From Pleodorina starrii (lineage: Eukaryota; Chlorophyta; Chlorophyceae; Chlamydomonadales; Volvocaceae), in the NCBI GenBank assembly GCA_030267565.1, contig BRXU01000024.1, positions 854,001 through 918,000 on the forward strand: 64,000 bases of DNA. Reading direction: 5' to 3'. This document shows positions 12,401 through 23,935 of this stretch, piece after piece. The notes beneath the pieces were generated by a model. It had not been told where the DNA came from. It searched no databases and worked only from the letters and a program-made list of their open reading frames with translations. Made by a program: the position numbers and the translations under genes. Numbering within the stretch: the first letter of the stretch is position 1; every line of letters begins with the position of its first letter.

Positions 12401-15381
12401 ACGGACGGACGGACGGACGGACGGACGGACGGACGGACGGACGGACGGACGGACGGACGGACGGACGGACGGACGGACGGACGGACGGACGGACGGACGG
12501 ACGGACGGACGGACGGACGGACGGACGGACGGACGGACGGACGGACGGACGGACGGACGGACGGACGGACGGACGGACGGACGGACGGACGGACGGACGG
12601 ACGGACGGACGGACGGACGGACGGACGGACGGACGGACGGACGGACGGACGGACGGACGGACGGACGGACGGACGGACGGACGGACGGACGGACGGACGG
12701 ACGGACGGACGGACGGACGGACGGACGGACGGACGGACGGACGGACGGACGGACGGACGGACGGACGGACGGACGGACGGACGGACGGACGGACGGACGG
12801 ACGGACGGACGGACGGACGGACGCACGCCCGGACGGACGGACGGACGGACGGACGGACGGACGGACGGACGGACGGACGGACGGACGGACGGACGGACGG
12901 ACGGACGGACGGACGGACGGACGGACGGACGGACGGACGGACGGACGGACGGACGGACGGACGGACGGACGGACGGACGGACGGACGGACGGACGGACGG
13001 ACGGACGGACGGACGGACGGACGGACGGACGGACGGACGGACGGACGGACGGACGGACGGACGGACGGACGGACGGACGGACGGACGGACGGACGGACGG
13101 ACGGACGGACGGACGGACGGACGGACGGACGGACGGACGGACGGACGGACGGACGGACGGACGGACGGACGGACGGACGGACGGACGGACGGACGGACGG
13201 ACGGACGGACGGACGGACGGACGGACGGACGGACGGACGGACGGACGGACGGACGGACGGACGGACGGACGGACGGACGGACGGACGGACGGACGGACGG
13301 ACGGACGGACGGACGGACGGACGGACGGACGGACGGACGGACGGACGGACGGACGGACGGACGGACGGACGGACGGACGGACGGACGGACGGACGGACGG
13401 ACGGACGGACGGACGGACGGACGGACGGACGGACGGACGGACGGACGGACGGACGGACGGACGGACGGACGGACGGACGGACGGACGGACGGACGGACGG
13501 ACGGACGGACGGACGGACGGACGGACGGACGGACGGACGGACGGACGGACGGACGGACGGACGGACGGACTTGAGACGGTGCCGTACGAGGAGGCCGCGA
13601 TACCCTCACCCACACCCACACCCACACGGGGCGTAGGCTGTTTGTTCGCGGAGGGTTTGATGAGTGGAGGCGCGAATGATGGGGGGGAGGGAAAGGGGAG
13701 GGGGAGGCGGGATGTGTTTGGGGAGGGGGGCGAGCGCCCTCATTCGCATTCGGACTCGCCTGTGGATGCGGATCAGTGGGTCAGTGGGTCGGTGGGTCAG
13801 TGGGTCAGTGGCGCCATGTGGGCCCAGGCCGGCAGCAACCCACTGACGCTGAGCAGCTCACATTCCCCCCAGGGGAGAAGCGCCAGAAGCGAGGAAGGGG
13901 GGAGGGGGAGGGAGGGAGGGAGGTGGTGCAGGTGAGGTGCAGGTAACTGCAGGGCTGGGGCTTCCGCTCGCCGCCTCAGCCCATGCACGTCCTCGCCCCT
14001 GGCCCCTGGCCCCTCGCCCCTCGCCCCTCGCCCCTGGCTTTGCATTGTCTTGCGCCTGACTGCCTCGGGGTGGTGTTCGCGTCATGGGGGGGGGGTGTTA
14101 TCCACGTATAGGCCGGAGCCCGTGAACGGTAACGTAACAAAAGAATTCCGTCTCATCTGCAAAAGAACAGCGAGGTAAGCTTGCAAAACAGCAGAGAACG
14201 TTGTATACAAACCGAGAGGGTGTAGCAAGTACGAGCCGAGCGCCGCGGTGTCGAGGCGCGACGATGGGGGGGGTGCTCAAACATACCCACCCCAACCCAC
14301 CCCACCCCAACCCAACCCAACCCAGTTCCATATTCCATTCGTACAGATACACACACGGGACACTGGACACGTCCCCCCCCTCCCCCCCCCCGCAGGTTCA
14401 CCCGGGGGACCGCACTCTGCTGATGGACTCACCGCCGCTGTGGAGCGCCAGCTGGGTTTCGGAGCTGGCGGTGAGGGCTGCCGTACGACAAAACGTGTAG
14501 TGAGCGACCAAACGATTAACGGCTCGCTGGCTACGGCCTGCTCGTTACAGAGTGTACGGAGTCGTACCTAGTAGTCGGGCCCTATGTACGACCCCGGGGA
14601 AAGCGGCGAGACGACATATCCCTCTGAACTGACGGACAGATGCACGGATGCATTGACTGATTGATTGGGTCGCGCGCGCGAATCCTCACCCGGACGTTTT
14701 TTTGTGTCCATGTGAAATGTGTGCGAAGGGGGATCAAGAGTAAATTGCGTGCAATGTGTGTATGCATGTGTGGGGCGGGCGGGGTGTGGGGAGGAGGGCG
14801 AGGATAGAAAAAGCGACGGGGGCTCAACCCGCCAGGGGCCCCCGGACGGACGGACGGACGGCCGTTCGCAGCGGGGGAACACGAACACACACACACACAC
14901 ACACACGTCGTAGTAGGAGTAGTAGCAGGGGTAGGGCGCGCGCTGTCTTGGGTTCTCCTTTGGTGCTGACCGCCCACGAGCCGGACCAAGCTCGGGGCAG
15001 GTTCTCAGCGCTTTGTTTTCGCGCCTAGAGGAGCACCGCCAGCCGGTAGCAGGCCGGCCGGGCGCCCCGGCGCTGCAAGGACTTCAGGGCGGGCAGGACA
15101 GCGCGGGCGCCGCGTAGTGCGCCGGCGCGACTGCTGTTTGTGCGGACGAAGGGCCCAGCTGCCGCATAAGGCAGGCTGTGAGCTCAAGCCTTTGGGGAGC
15201 CGCTGCGCCGTACACCCGTATATGGGGTGTATGACGCAGCCAGCTCTGCGTCGAGCAGGAGGGGGTAGCGGCCCCTCACGCCCTTCTCCCACCGCAAGGG
15301 GGAGAGTGCTTAGGCGGTCTTTCCGTCGGGGCTGGGTTAGCAGCCCCTGGCCAGCGTCAGGGCCCGGTCAGATACTGTAAC

Positions 15382-15458
<77 letters not shown>

Positions 15459-18400
15459 GCGCATGTGTTGCTGGTTGCCAGCACGTCAGGGGGGGGGGGT
15501 GAGGCGGGGCGGGGCGGGGTGGGCCGGGGTGAGTGGGGAGACCGGTGCCACCACCAAGCCCCGTAAAGCACACCTTGACCTTCGAAGCACCCGGTGGTGC
15601 TAGCAACCACGTCACCTCGAACCTCTCCTCTGGTGGCAGTATCAGGTTCGCAACGCGCTCGTAACTTCCCTCCCTGGTGCTATATTATTATGTTGGCGCC
15701 TGTTCGTCTTCATGTATCAGTCAGTCAGTCAGTCAGTCAGTCAGTCAGTCAGCCAGCTCTCATGGATTGTCGTACCCTCCCCTCCCCCCCCCCTCATCCC
15801 CTCCACACACCCCCCAACGCAGTCCAGCCCGGAGCCCCCCTTGCTTCACGGCGCGGCTTGTACGACAACAGGTTCCGGAGCCACGATCATGTCACGGGCC
15901 ATTGGTGAGCGGCGCGCGAGTGTGCTGCTTTGTGTGTGTGTGTAGGGGTTGGGATTGGGGTTGGGGTTGGGGCCGGAGTAGTTGGGTGGATGACAGGGCG
16001 GCCCGGGAATGCGTAGCTCGGGGGGGGGTGTAGTCACGTGGGCTGGTGTGGGTGGGCGGTTGGGTGTGGGTGTGGGTGTGGGTGTGGGTGTGGGTGTGGG
16101 TGTGGGTGTGGGTGTGGGTGTGGGTGTGGGTGTGGGTGTGGGTGTGGGTGTGGGTGTGGGTGTGGGTGTGGGTGTGGGTGTGGGTGTGGGTGTGGGTGTG
16201 GGTGTGAGGTGGAGGCGGCCCGAGGGGCACCTCCACCTCCACCTCCACCTCCACCTCCACCTCCACCTCCACCTCCACCTCCACCTCCACCTCCACCTCC
16301 ACCTCCACCTCCACCTCCACCTCCACCTCCACCTCCACCTCCACCTCCACCTCCACCTCCACCTCCACCTCCACCTCCCCCTCCACCTCCACCTCCACCT
16401 CCACCTCCACCTCCACCTCCACCTCCACCTCCACCTCCACCTCCACCTCCACCTCCACCTCCACCTCCACCTCCACCTCCACCTCCACCTCCACCTCCAC
16501 CTCCACCTCCACCTCCACCTCCACCTCCACCTCCACCTCCGCAGCCTCCTGCCCGACTGGCCATCGTCGTCGTCGTCGTCAAGGTGCCTTCAAGGACCTT
16601 CACTTCGCCGCACCTTGCACCCCCTCTCACCCGTACACGCACACGCACACGCACCCCCCCTCCCCCCCTCCCGCTCCCCCATCCCCCAACCCCCCGCCGG
16701 TCCGGTGTTCCCAGCGGACGCCCGATGCTGCGGACTGTCCTCCCCTCAGCCGCCACTGCCCTCCCCGCAACTGTCCGTGGAGGGGGTGGCTGAGCTGTTG
16801 GGGCTGCAGATGGGGGCGCTGATGCTGGCGGCATGTCACGTGGTGGGGGGGGCGGAGGGGGAGTGGGGAGGGGGGAGGGCGTCATGGCAGTGGTTCGGGA
16901 TTTTGGGGGCGGGGGGGGGGGGGCGGAGGCGAGGGCCGAAGGGATGGAGATGAGATGGGGGACTGGGGAGAACTGGTGCGAGAGGGCGTATCGTCCTCCC
17001 CTCCTTTCCCCCTCTCGCTTGGAGGGAGGAGGGGGGGCGTTAGCGGTCCCCGGGGCCCTGAAGAGGCGAGGCGGCCAAACTCGCCCGCGCTCTGTGCGAC
17101 TTGACTGAAGTGTCGTCTGTCGTACGACTTCCGTATGGCTGCGTTTGTACGACAGGTGGTGCTGATGGTGGACGCCGTGGACGAGCCGCGCCTCTGGGAG
17201 TACCTTCAGGTACGGCAGGTTACGGCAGGGTACGGCAGGATGCTGGCAAGGGTACGGCAGGATGCAGGAGAGGGTGGTGGCGCACCGTGTCGCCGCCGCG
17301 TCTTTGTTGGGGTTCATGCCTTCTTGCCTTGCTGCTTTCTTGCCTGCCTGCCTGATCGCGCCACTTTGTTCCTTTCCTAACCTTCTCCATTGCCATCACT
17401 GACAACCCCCACCCCGCTCTCGTCCGCTATGTCAAGTTAGCATTAATGGGTTCTCGGGTTCTGCCCGCCCCGTCGCCCCCCTCTTCGTCCCCCCCTCCCG
17501 TCGTCTCCTCTTCTTTTTCCCCTCCCCCCTTTCCACCCTACACGTTGCTACCCCCCGTCCGCCCGCGGGTCGTATAGGTCATTGACATGGCGGCGCACTG
17601 CATTCCCGATGTGGCCACCGCCGCGGCGGCAGCAGCAGGGGCCGGGGCTGCCGCCGCGGCGGGAGGTGGGGGAGCTGGCGGCGGCGGCGGCGGCGGCATT
17701 GCGGCCGGGACCGTGTTCGGCGCGCAGGTCAGCGCGGTACGGCACACGACAGTGAGGCCCCGCCGTACCACCCCTCGACGGGTGCAGCTGGATGTGCCGT
17801 TTGTTGAACCGAGTGACTGCCCTGCACTGCCCTGCCCTGCCCTGCCCTGCCCTGCACCCGACCTGGGGGGGGGAGGGGAAGGGGAAGGGGTGGGAGCACG
17901 TCATCGCACCTGTCAGGTCCGGTCCGGGCCGGGAGAGGCCGCTCTTGATAGAACCTCGGACAGCTCCCCGTGTGGGTGTGCGTGTGTGTGTATGTGTGTG
18001 ATGAGGCATCGTGACTTCGTGAGCCAATTTTGCAGACCTGCCCTCCCCCACTCACCCACCCTCGTCTCCTGCCCTCGCCTTCCGCCCTTCCCTTCCCCTC
18101 ACGGTATCTTTTTCCCCCCTCACCACTCCAGGGCGGTAACGGCAGCCCCCGGCGGTTGGCGGAGCTGGTAGTGGTGCTGACGGGGCTGTACGACGACCAA
18201 CTGACTGTACGGCACCTGCGGCCCCAGGCGGAGTTGCTCCGGATGGCGCTGTCGACCACTCGGCTGCTGTCGGCGCCGGCGGCGGGAGGGGGAGGGGCGG
18301 GGGGAGGATGCGGCAGTTCCGGAGCCGCAGGTACGGACGGCGTTCCGTACAGTGCGCAGTACGGACCGTATCGCGGGTGGGGTTGGGTTGGGTTGGGTTG

Positions 18401-20047
18401 GGTTGGGTTGGGTTGGATGACAAGGCGCTTCGTTGGGCTCCTAGGGGCCTAGGGGCGCAGCGGATCAGTGCAGCCGTCTCGCAGCGCTGTTTTCGCATCA
18501 ACATTAGCTGCTGGGTTGGGCGCTTAGGGTTTGGCTGCAAGAGCCCCGCCCCCCCCCCCGCCCCCCGCCCCGCCCCAGGGGGGGACGATAGGATCCACCC
18601 AGAACGGAGTAGCGCTTGTTGTCGGTGCGCCGACGTACCAGTTACCAAGCACAAACGGGTCGCGAAGGCTCGTGCCGTACAGACGGCGGACGAAAGACCG
18701 GGGTTTGACCGGGGGAAAGGAATGGAATGTCCATGCTCCCATTCCCGCTTTTTCAACGTCAAATCCCCACCTGCTGCCAACATTGGTGTTCTTTCTCCCT
18801 CAGAGCACGCAGTCATTAATGTCCTCAAGTTCCTGGGGGACGAGGAAGAGGGCAACGACGTGTCGTACGGCACCCTGCCGCAGCTCCCAACGGCCGGCGG
18901 CGTCAATGACGGCAACGCCGCCGGTTCCGCCGCCGCGGGCGATGCGGACGTCTGCAGCGAGTCGCGCCTGGCTGTGGCTGTGGCGGGTGAAGGTGAAGGT
19001 GAAGGTGCGGAGGAGGGTGAGGCCAGCGGCGGCGGCGACGGTGGGCCCACGGGTCGGTCCAGGGAGGCGGACGCCGCCACTGGTCATCTCCGCCGCCGCC
19101 AGCAGCAGCAGCAGCAACAGCAGCAGCAATGGAAACCAGAGGGCAGTGGTTGTGGCTCTGGCGTCCGGGACGGCAGCAGCGGCGGTGGTGGTGGCGGCGG
19201 CGGGTTGCTCCATTTCTGGGCGCTGCCGAGGTCCTGGCAGCATCACCACCAGCAGGCAATGTCAAGGTGAGCCGTACTGCCGTACAGATGTGCCTGCCGT
19301 AAAACGCCCTGCGTGCACATAGTAGCGGGACTCCTCTCTCTCTCTCTCTCTCGACAGCTGCGGTGCCGACCCCATTCAGGGCGGTTACGGCCGCCTTGGG
19401 AGGGCGCAAGCTTGGCTTGATTGCCCGTACAGTTGGCCGTTGGCTAAGTTACGGTAACCCCACACCTCGAAGTGAGGTGGCACTCCATCCGGGACGGGTC
19501 GGGTCGAGTCGATAATGTTTCCCTTTCCAGGCTACGGTATCCCAGCTCTGTACAGATGCTGTGGCTCTTACTGTATTTTCTAGGTATCAACGGCCCCGTC
19601 CGCATTTGCCCCCGTTTGCGCTGAGCACGCTTTTCACTTGCCCTCACCTCCCCTCACTTCCTTCGGTTGCAAATCAGTACGACGTACGACACGCGCCCGC
19701 CGCCGCCAGCGCTGCTGGCGCCGCTGCGCGCTGCACTGCTGGGGATGTCCCGGCGGCCGCTGGCGCTGGCGCTGGGGAGCCCCTCCCCGGCGGCGCTAGC
19801 GGCTGCTGCCGTCGTCACAGGCGGCGGTGGCGGCCCAGTGCCGTACACCGCGCCCCAGCCGCACCCCTCCCCTTCCCAGCACCACCCCCCGGTCAGCCTC
19901 AGCCTCAGCGAGCGGGAATGGCTTCGCGGTGTGGAGCGGCTGTGGGACATTGAGCTTCAGCGCTGCCCCGCCCTGGAGAGCTACCACCTGGCGAGGCAGC
20001 GGACGGCCTTCACCGGCGGGGGCGGCTGGTCCGTGGGGGGCAGGTAG
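9495..20047 (+). CDS. SMG9: SMG9, subunit of the SMG1-SMG8-SMG9 NMD kinase complex
   Basis: SMG9 binds SMG8 and controls the SMG1 kinase that phosphorylates UPF1 in nonsense-mediated mRNA decay. Modelled exons: 9495-9583 (tentative), 10036-10852, 11473-11703, 14396-14470, ~16750-16839, 17156-17209, 17578-17727, 18132-18330, 18804-19266, 19358-19453 and 19678-20047 (TAG). The downstream phases all agree. After a low-complexity N-terminus come [15 protein letters not shown], the P-loop exon [22 protein letters not shown], then [30 protein letters not shown] joined to [18 protein letters not shown], and the C-terminal block [19 protein letters not shown]. These follow the order of animal SMG9. 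One or more small exons between 14471 and 16749 are unresolved; a short frame at 15640-15676 is a candidate. The true start is uncertain: the AT-rich block at 9644-10035 resembles a promoter, so translation may begin elsewhere. Confidence 0.85.
9644..10035. promoter_or_regulatory. AT-rich block: SMG9 intron 1 or SMG9 promoter
   Basis: About 390 bases are far more AT-rich than the surroundings and contain stops in all forward frames. In the tentative model this is intron 1, with a weak acceptor at GGGCAAGCAG. It also resembles the AT-rich intervals upstream of other genes here, so it may be the SMG9 promoter. The two readings cannot be separated from sequence alone. Confidence 0.4.
11871..13570. 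repeat. Giant (GGAC)n tetranucleotide array in SMG9 intron 3
   Basis: Exactly 1700 bases of GGAC, equal to 425 units, with very few interruptions: a G for C near 12077, a cluster near 12347-12365 and another near 12823-12831. It lies inside the 2.7-kb intron between the P-loop exon and the next SMG9 exon. The long open frames it creates on both strands are repeat artefacts. Confidence 0.97.
14097..14265 (-). repeat. Dispersed ~168-bp repeat, copy 2
   Basis: Inverted relative to copy 1 at 8605-8772 and located in SMG9 intron 3. The core CTCTCGGTTTGTATA and the terminal ACGTRGATAA end are shared. Differences are scattered substitutions, so the copies are not recent. Confidence 0.8.
14907..15456 (+). 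mobile_element. 5'-truncated LINE copy with (AC)n tail
   Basis: Bases 14907-15382 match 29978-30453, the 3' end of the full-length LINE, with a single difference noticed (C at ~15167 against T at ~30238). The following (AC)n tail runs 15383-15456. The copy lies in a SMG9 intron. The sequence immediately 5' of the truncation is itself (AC)n, so insertion was into, or primed by, a CA microsatellite. It contains only 3' UTR sequence of the element and no coding region. Confidence 0.92.
16061..16206. repeat. (GGGTGT)n hexanucleotide array
   Basis: About 24 copies of GTGTGG/GGGTGT, immediately followed by a different hexanucleotide array. Both lie in a SMG9 intron. Confidence 0.95.
16231..16540. 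repeat. (CTCCAC)n hexanucleotide array
   Basis: About 52 copies of CTCCAC with one C substitution near 16379. It gives spurious poly-Pro, His-Leu, Glu-Val and poly-Gly frames. It ends in CCGCAG, a possible 3' splice site. Confidence 0.95.
18377..18417. repeat. (GGGTT)n tract in a SMG9 intron
   Basis: Eight or so copies of GGTTG just after a 5' splice site (exon end 18330). Telomere-like in composition but not the TTTTAGGG repeat. Confidence 0.8.
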
Positions 20048-20901
20048 GCGCACCGCGGGGGGCGCTGCTTGGCATGGCTGCCACTGGTGGCGGCACTGGC
20101 CGTGGCCGGATAGGGTAGGCTGGCGGAGCGTGGGGGAGTTTGAAGAGTGAATTTGCAAAATAGAAACAAGAAGCTCTGCGGACGTTGTAGTCTGAAGGTC
20201 GAGTAGATGTCTGCCAAGCCTCCCGAAGAGCGTGGGGGAGGGGCGGATGCGGATGTGTGGATGTGCATGTGTGGCGGCTAGGGCCCGAGTCGGCAGCAGT
20301 CAAGAGGTGGCAGGTGGGTGCCCGGGTTGGTTCATGACACCCGGGGGGCGACCGGGGCTGATGAACCGGTACCGGTACTGGTACTGGTACTGGTAGTGGA
20401 GGGATTCCGATGGCTTGCCGAGGCCTGTCGGTAGGACTGTGCTGTCCACTGCAGGGGACGGGCTGGGTGTGGGTGGGTGCTGCGATCCCGTCAGTGCTTC
20501 CGCCATTCCGCTTGGACAACAGGAAGCGTGCAGGAGCTACGGTAGCATGGCAAGGGGCAGGCGTGGGCTTGGCGGGGCCTGGGTGGCATTGTTAGCGTTG
20601 GACATTTTTGAGCCGAGGAGGCAGAGGTTGGGCCCAACATGCGTGGCTCTGCAACGGCTCTGGTCCGAGTCAGGACACGAGGTGACAGGTTTCACTCCCA
20701 AGGGTCGTCAGGATGAGGTGACGGGTTTCGCTGGCAGTGCTATGGCACCCATCTGAGACTGTGACCTCTATCTCATATTCCGAGTGAGTGAGTGAGTGGC
20801 TCCAAGCGTGTGACATGCTGCACCCGTCAGCCCTGGGATGTATCGCTCGGGGGCTAGGCGGCTGGCGAGTGGATGCCCTGTCAGCTGTGTGTGGCATATC
20901 A

Positions 20902-20906
20902 TGTAA
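20902..20906 (+). terminator. Putative TGTAA polyadenylation signal of SMG9
   Basis: TGTAA is the usual polyadenylation signal of volvocine algae. This is the first copy found downstream of the SMG9 stop, about 855 bases away, so the 3' UTR would be long. The assignment is by position only. Confidence 0.4.
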
Positions 20907-21870
20907 ACGGCATGTGAACTAGTTCAATTGAACGGTGCCGCGGACATGGACACCTCGCTGTGACTACAGTGCGAGGGGAGATACGGTAGAGCCAGCAGGT
21001 CAGCCAGCCAGGCCCGTGCACATCGAGTAGCGCCAACCGCCAACCACATGCTGTCTTACGTTCTGCCGCCACCACCCGGGGCACCAGCAACAAGAGGACT
21101 TGCAACTGCCCCACCACGCCACCAGCCTTCCGCAAGGAATTCAGTTCGGTGCCGGGTGAAACAGCCAGCGCAGGGCTCAGCAGCCGCTACGGCTGACCGG
21201 GCACTATGCAAATAAAGCAGTCAACCCACACACTGAGCACAGATGCTGCAGCACTATCGTATCACCATGACACGCCCACCTCCCAGTCTACCACACACAC
21301 ATCCCCAAACTCAAACAACCACATGCCACCGCCTCTACTCTTCTGGGGGTCTTGCGCCCACTGTGACAACAACAACAGCAAGTGCCGCGGCGCCACGGGC
21401 GCCCAGTGCTGCTGCCGCCGAGGCTGGTGGAAGTGCAGGCTACTGGAGCTGGTGGTTGCGGGTGTGGTGACTGATGAGCGCCGTCTGCTGCCATGGTGCC
21501 GTGGGTTTGCACGCGGATGTAGCATCACCGCACAGCACAGCACAGCACAGCATAAAAACAGGTGTGTACAGAGGGTAAGGGAATGGGTGTAGGGATGCAG
21601 GTTGGGTTACAAAAAGCGACGGCAGGCGCTAGTAACTAACACAGAAGCATGCAGTGTGGAGGACTACTAAAGGTCTTACAAGCGCTAATAATGTGTTGAG
21701 AACCTAAAAGAGTGCGTGCGTAAAGAATGAAAATAAACTAAACAGGTGTGCGCATGTGTGAGGGATCAGGCACGCGGGAACAGGCACGCGGGATCAGCGA
21801 CAGGGGCACGGCGGGGCCCCCAGGGGCCCCGCAGGGCTCCCCAGACAACCGTGCCGCCTGAGATAGGAAC
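20907..21870. other. Intergenic, no gene recognised
   Basis: Contains short ORFs with no coding character and a CACAG run at 21530-21551. I see no conserved motif. Confidence 0.4.
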
Positions 21871-22475
21871 GGCCAGTTTGCACAGCATTTATGAGTTGAA
21901 GCGGTGTCCTATTTTTCAAGCTGTCGCGCATGTGTGCCATGGCTGGCTGTGCGGTGAAAGCCAACGGTCCGCACGTCGGCGAGACTCTTCTCCTCAGACA
22001 AGAGCGCTAAGAACAGGAGCAGTCAGGACGAGAGCGACGTTAACAGTGGCACAGTCCTCAAGGACGGCCTAATGCTTGTTTTGAGTGTGTTTGGAGTCGT
22101 CACCGCCATTGCCACGCTGGTTGGCCGTTGGCGTACCCCTCAACCAGCAGCTGCTGCAGCAGCAACAGCAGCTGCAACAGCAGCTGCAGCAGGTGCAACA
22201 GCAGCTGCTGGTTGAGGGGTACGCCAACCAGCGTGGCAGTGGCGGTGACGACTCCAAACGCACTCAAAACAAGCATTAGACCGTTCTTGAGGACTGTGCC
22301 AATTTTCTCGCCGCTCTCGTCCTGACTGCTCCTGTTCTTAGCGCTCTTATCTGAGGAGAGGGGTTTCGCCGACGTGCGGACCGTTGGCTTTCACCGCGCA
22401 GCCAGCAGTGGCACATGCGCGACAGCTTGAAAAGTAGGACACCGCTTGATCTCTTAAATGCTGTGCAAACTGGCC
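21871..22475. repeat. Large inverted repeat (hairpin) with CAG-rich loop
   Basis: The left arm 21871-22156 pairs with the right arm 22199-22475. The ends are GGCCAGTTTGCACAGCATTT and its complement at 22456-22475; the inner ends are CAACCAGCAGCTGCTG and its complement. The 42-base loop is CAG/CTG-rich. The arms differ by scattered substitutions and one short indel (GGCCGTTGGCG against GGCG). A transcript would fold into a hairpin of more than 270 bp. Both arms carry the same short frame (CAVKANGPHVGET), which reflects the duplication rather than a gene. Confidence 0.9.
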
Positions 22476-22940
22476 TTCGGCACAGTTCCGAGGTACGAAG
22501 ACGCCCAGAGGCAGAGCGGCGGCAAGCCAGACGGTGCCCGCCCGCAACAACCGGGCTCAGGCCACCCTGGAGCCTTTCCACGGCAGCCTTACTCAGCCAA
22601 GCAAATTACCAAAGTGCTTATTAGCTTCTTATACATGCACGACCGGCACCGCGGTGCGCTCAGCTTTGCGGTCGTTCAACTCGCTTTGTCCATTTTGCGG
22701 CACCATATGACCGCACGACATGTACATCAATCTTGCAACATGCATGTCAAACAAACAACACAGAGTACCCCAGACGTGCCAAATAGCTAAGGCGGCCATG
22801 TAGAAAAGGAGCATCCTGACAAGTTAAGATTGGAGCATCGATCTGTGCGCACCGAGCGCTCACAACTCATAGCCCAGTGGTATCACGACTGCTATCACAA
22901 ATAACGAATATGACTAGTAGCGGCACTGGTACCACACGCC
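22476..22940. promoter_or_regulatory. Upstream region of the interrupted host gene
   Basis: This interval separates the hairpin from the first ATG at 22941 and becomes AT-richer towards 22800-22920, like other presumed promoters in the window. No element can be named. Confidence 0.35.
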
Positions 22941-23935
22941 ATGCAGCCAGCACAGGCCGTGTCCCAGGACGAGAAGCTTAGCGACTTTTCGGACGACTAC
23001 TGGCGCGGGTCGTCTTCCAGTAACTGCTCGGAGGCCAGTGAGGGCGTCGAGCCTGCTGGATTCAGGCGACGAAGGCGAGGAGGAGGCCCAGCGCAGCGGC
23101 GACAGCGAAGGAAAAGGAGAAAGAGAAGCCGGGCCTGGGGTGGAGCCCACGGGAGGCGAACCGCGCCGCCGCAGTGTGCATGGAGCTGCTGCGGCGGCGG
23201 CAACAACAACACCCAGTGGCCTCGCCGGGAGGGGGGGAAGGCCGTCGGGGGCGGGCCGGGTAATCACGCCACTGCCAGTATCGGGGGCGGCCATGCAGTG
23301 GACTTGCAGCATACCCGTCCATTGTCCAGCTTCGCTCTGACGGAAGCGACGGAAGCGGGGGACCCAGTTCGCGCCGCGGTGGTATCTTCGGCACAGCCGG
23401 CTGCGGGTGGGCAGCTAGCGACCCTCCTGAGTCATTGAGGCTACCTATTGGAGCAGCGGATCCGTTGGGGTGCGGACCTGTTGGGCAGCGGACCCAGCGT
23501 TACGGTTTTAAAGCGTGCTGGTAACCTCACCAAGGGGGAGCGGGAGGGGGAGGGGCGTGGGACGGTGGGAGAGGCGCGGGAGAAGGGGAGAGAGAGAGGG
23601 GAGAGGGGGCATGGGAGTCGGGGAGGAAAGAGGCGGGAGGGGGGTTAGAAAAGATGAGTGGTAGGGTGGAGGGAAGTGGCAGAAGTGCGGTCGTGTTTTG
23701 CATGCCTGCCGCGATTTCCTGCCCCCGCCCCTTCTTTTGACTCTATCCCCCCTCCCCCTCCCCGCAGATGCGCAATATTCAGCAGCGGGTGCTGCAAATA
23801 CACACCGCCCAGCAGGCGGCGGCGGCGGCAGCCGCCAACACCGCCGCCGCGGCCGCCGTCAAGGCTCAGAAGCATGAGGCCGGTCCCGAGGCGGCGCTGG
23901 GGCCCGTTGGGGCCGTTGAAGCTGGAGGCGGCGGC

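Noticed and set aside
11549..13935. Very long open frames on both strands (GRTD and VRPS repeats)
   Set aside because: They are translations of the (GGAC)n array, whose 4-base unit gives a 12-base repeat open in most frames. They are interrupted by no codon bias and lie in a SMG9 intron.
15120..15380. 87-codon ORF repeated at 30188-30451
   Set aside because: It lies in the 3' UTR of the LINE and its truncated copy; the duplication reflects the element, not a gene family.
15892..17317. Long poly-Pro, His-Leu, Glu-Val and poly-Gly frames
   Set aside because: All arise from the hexanucleotide arrays at 16061-16540.
22069..22581. Short proteins sharing CAVKANGPHVGET on both strands
   Set aside because: They are the two arms of the same inverted repeat read in opposite directions; no start, splice or codon evidence supports a gene.
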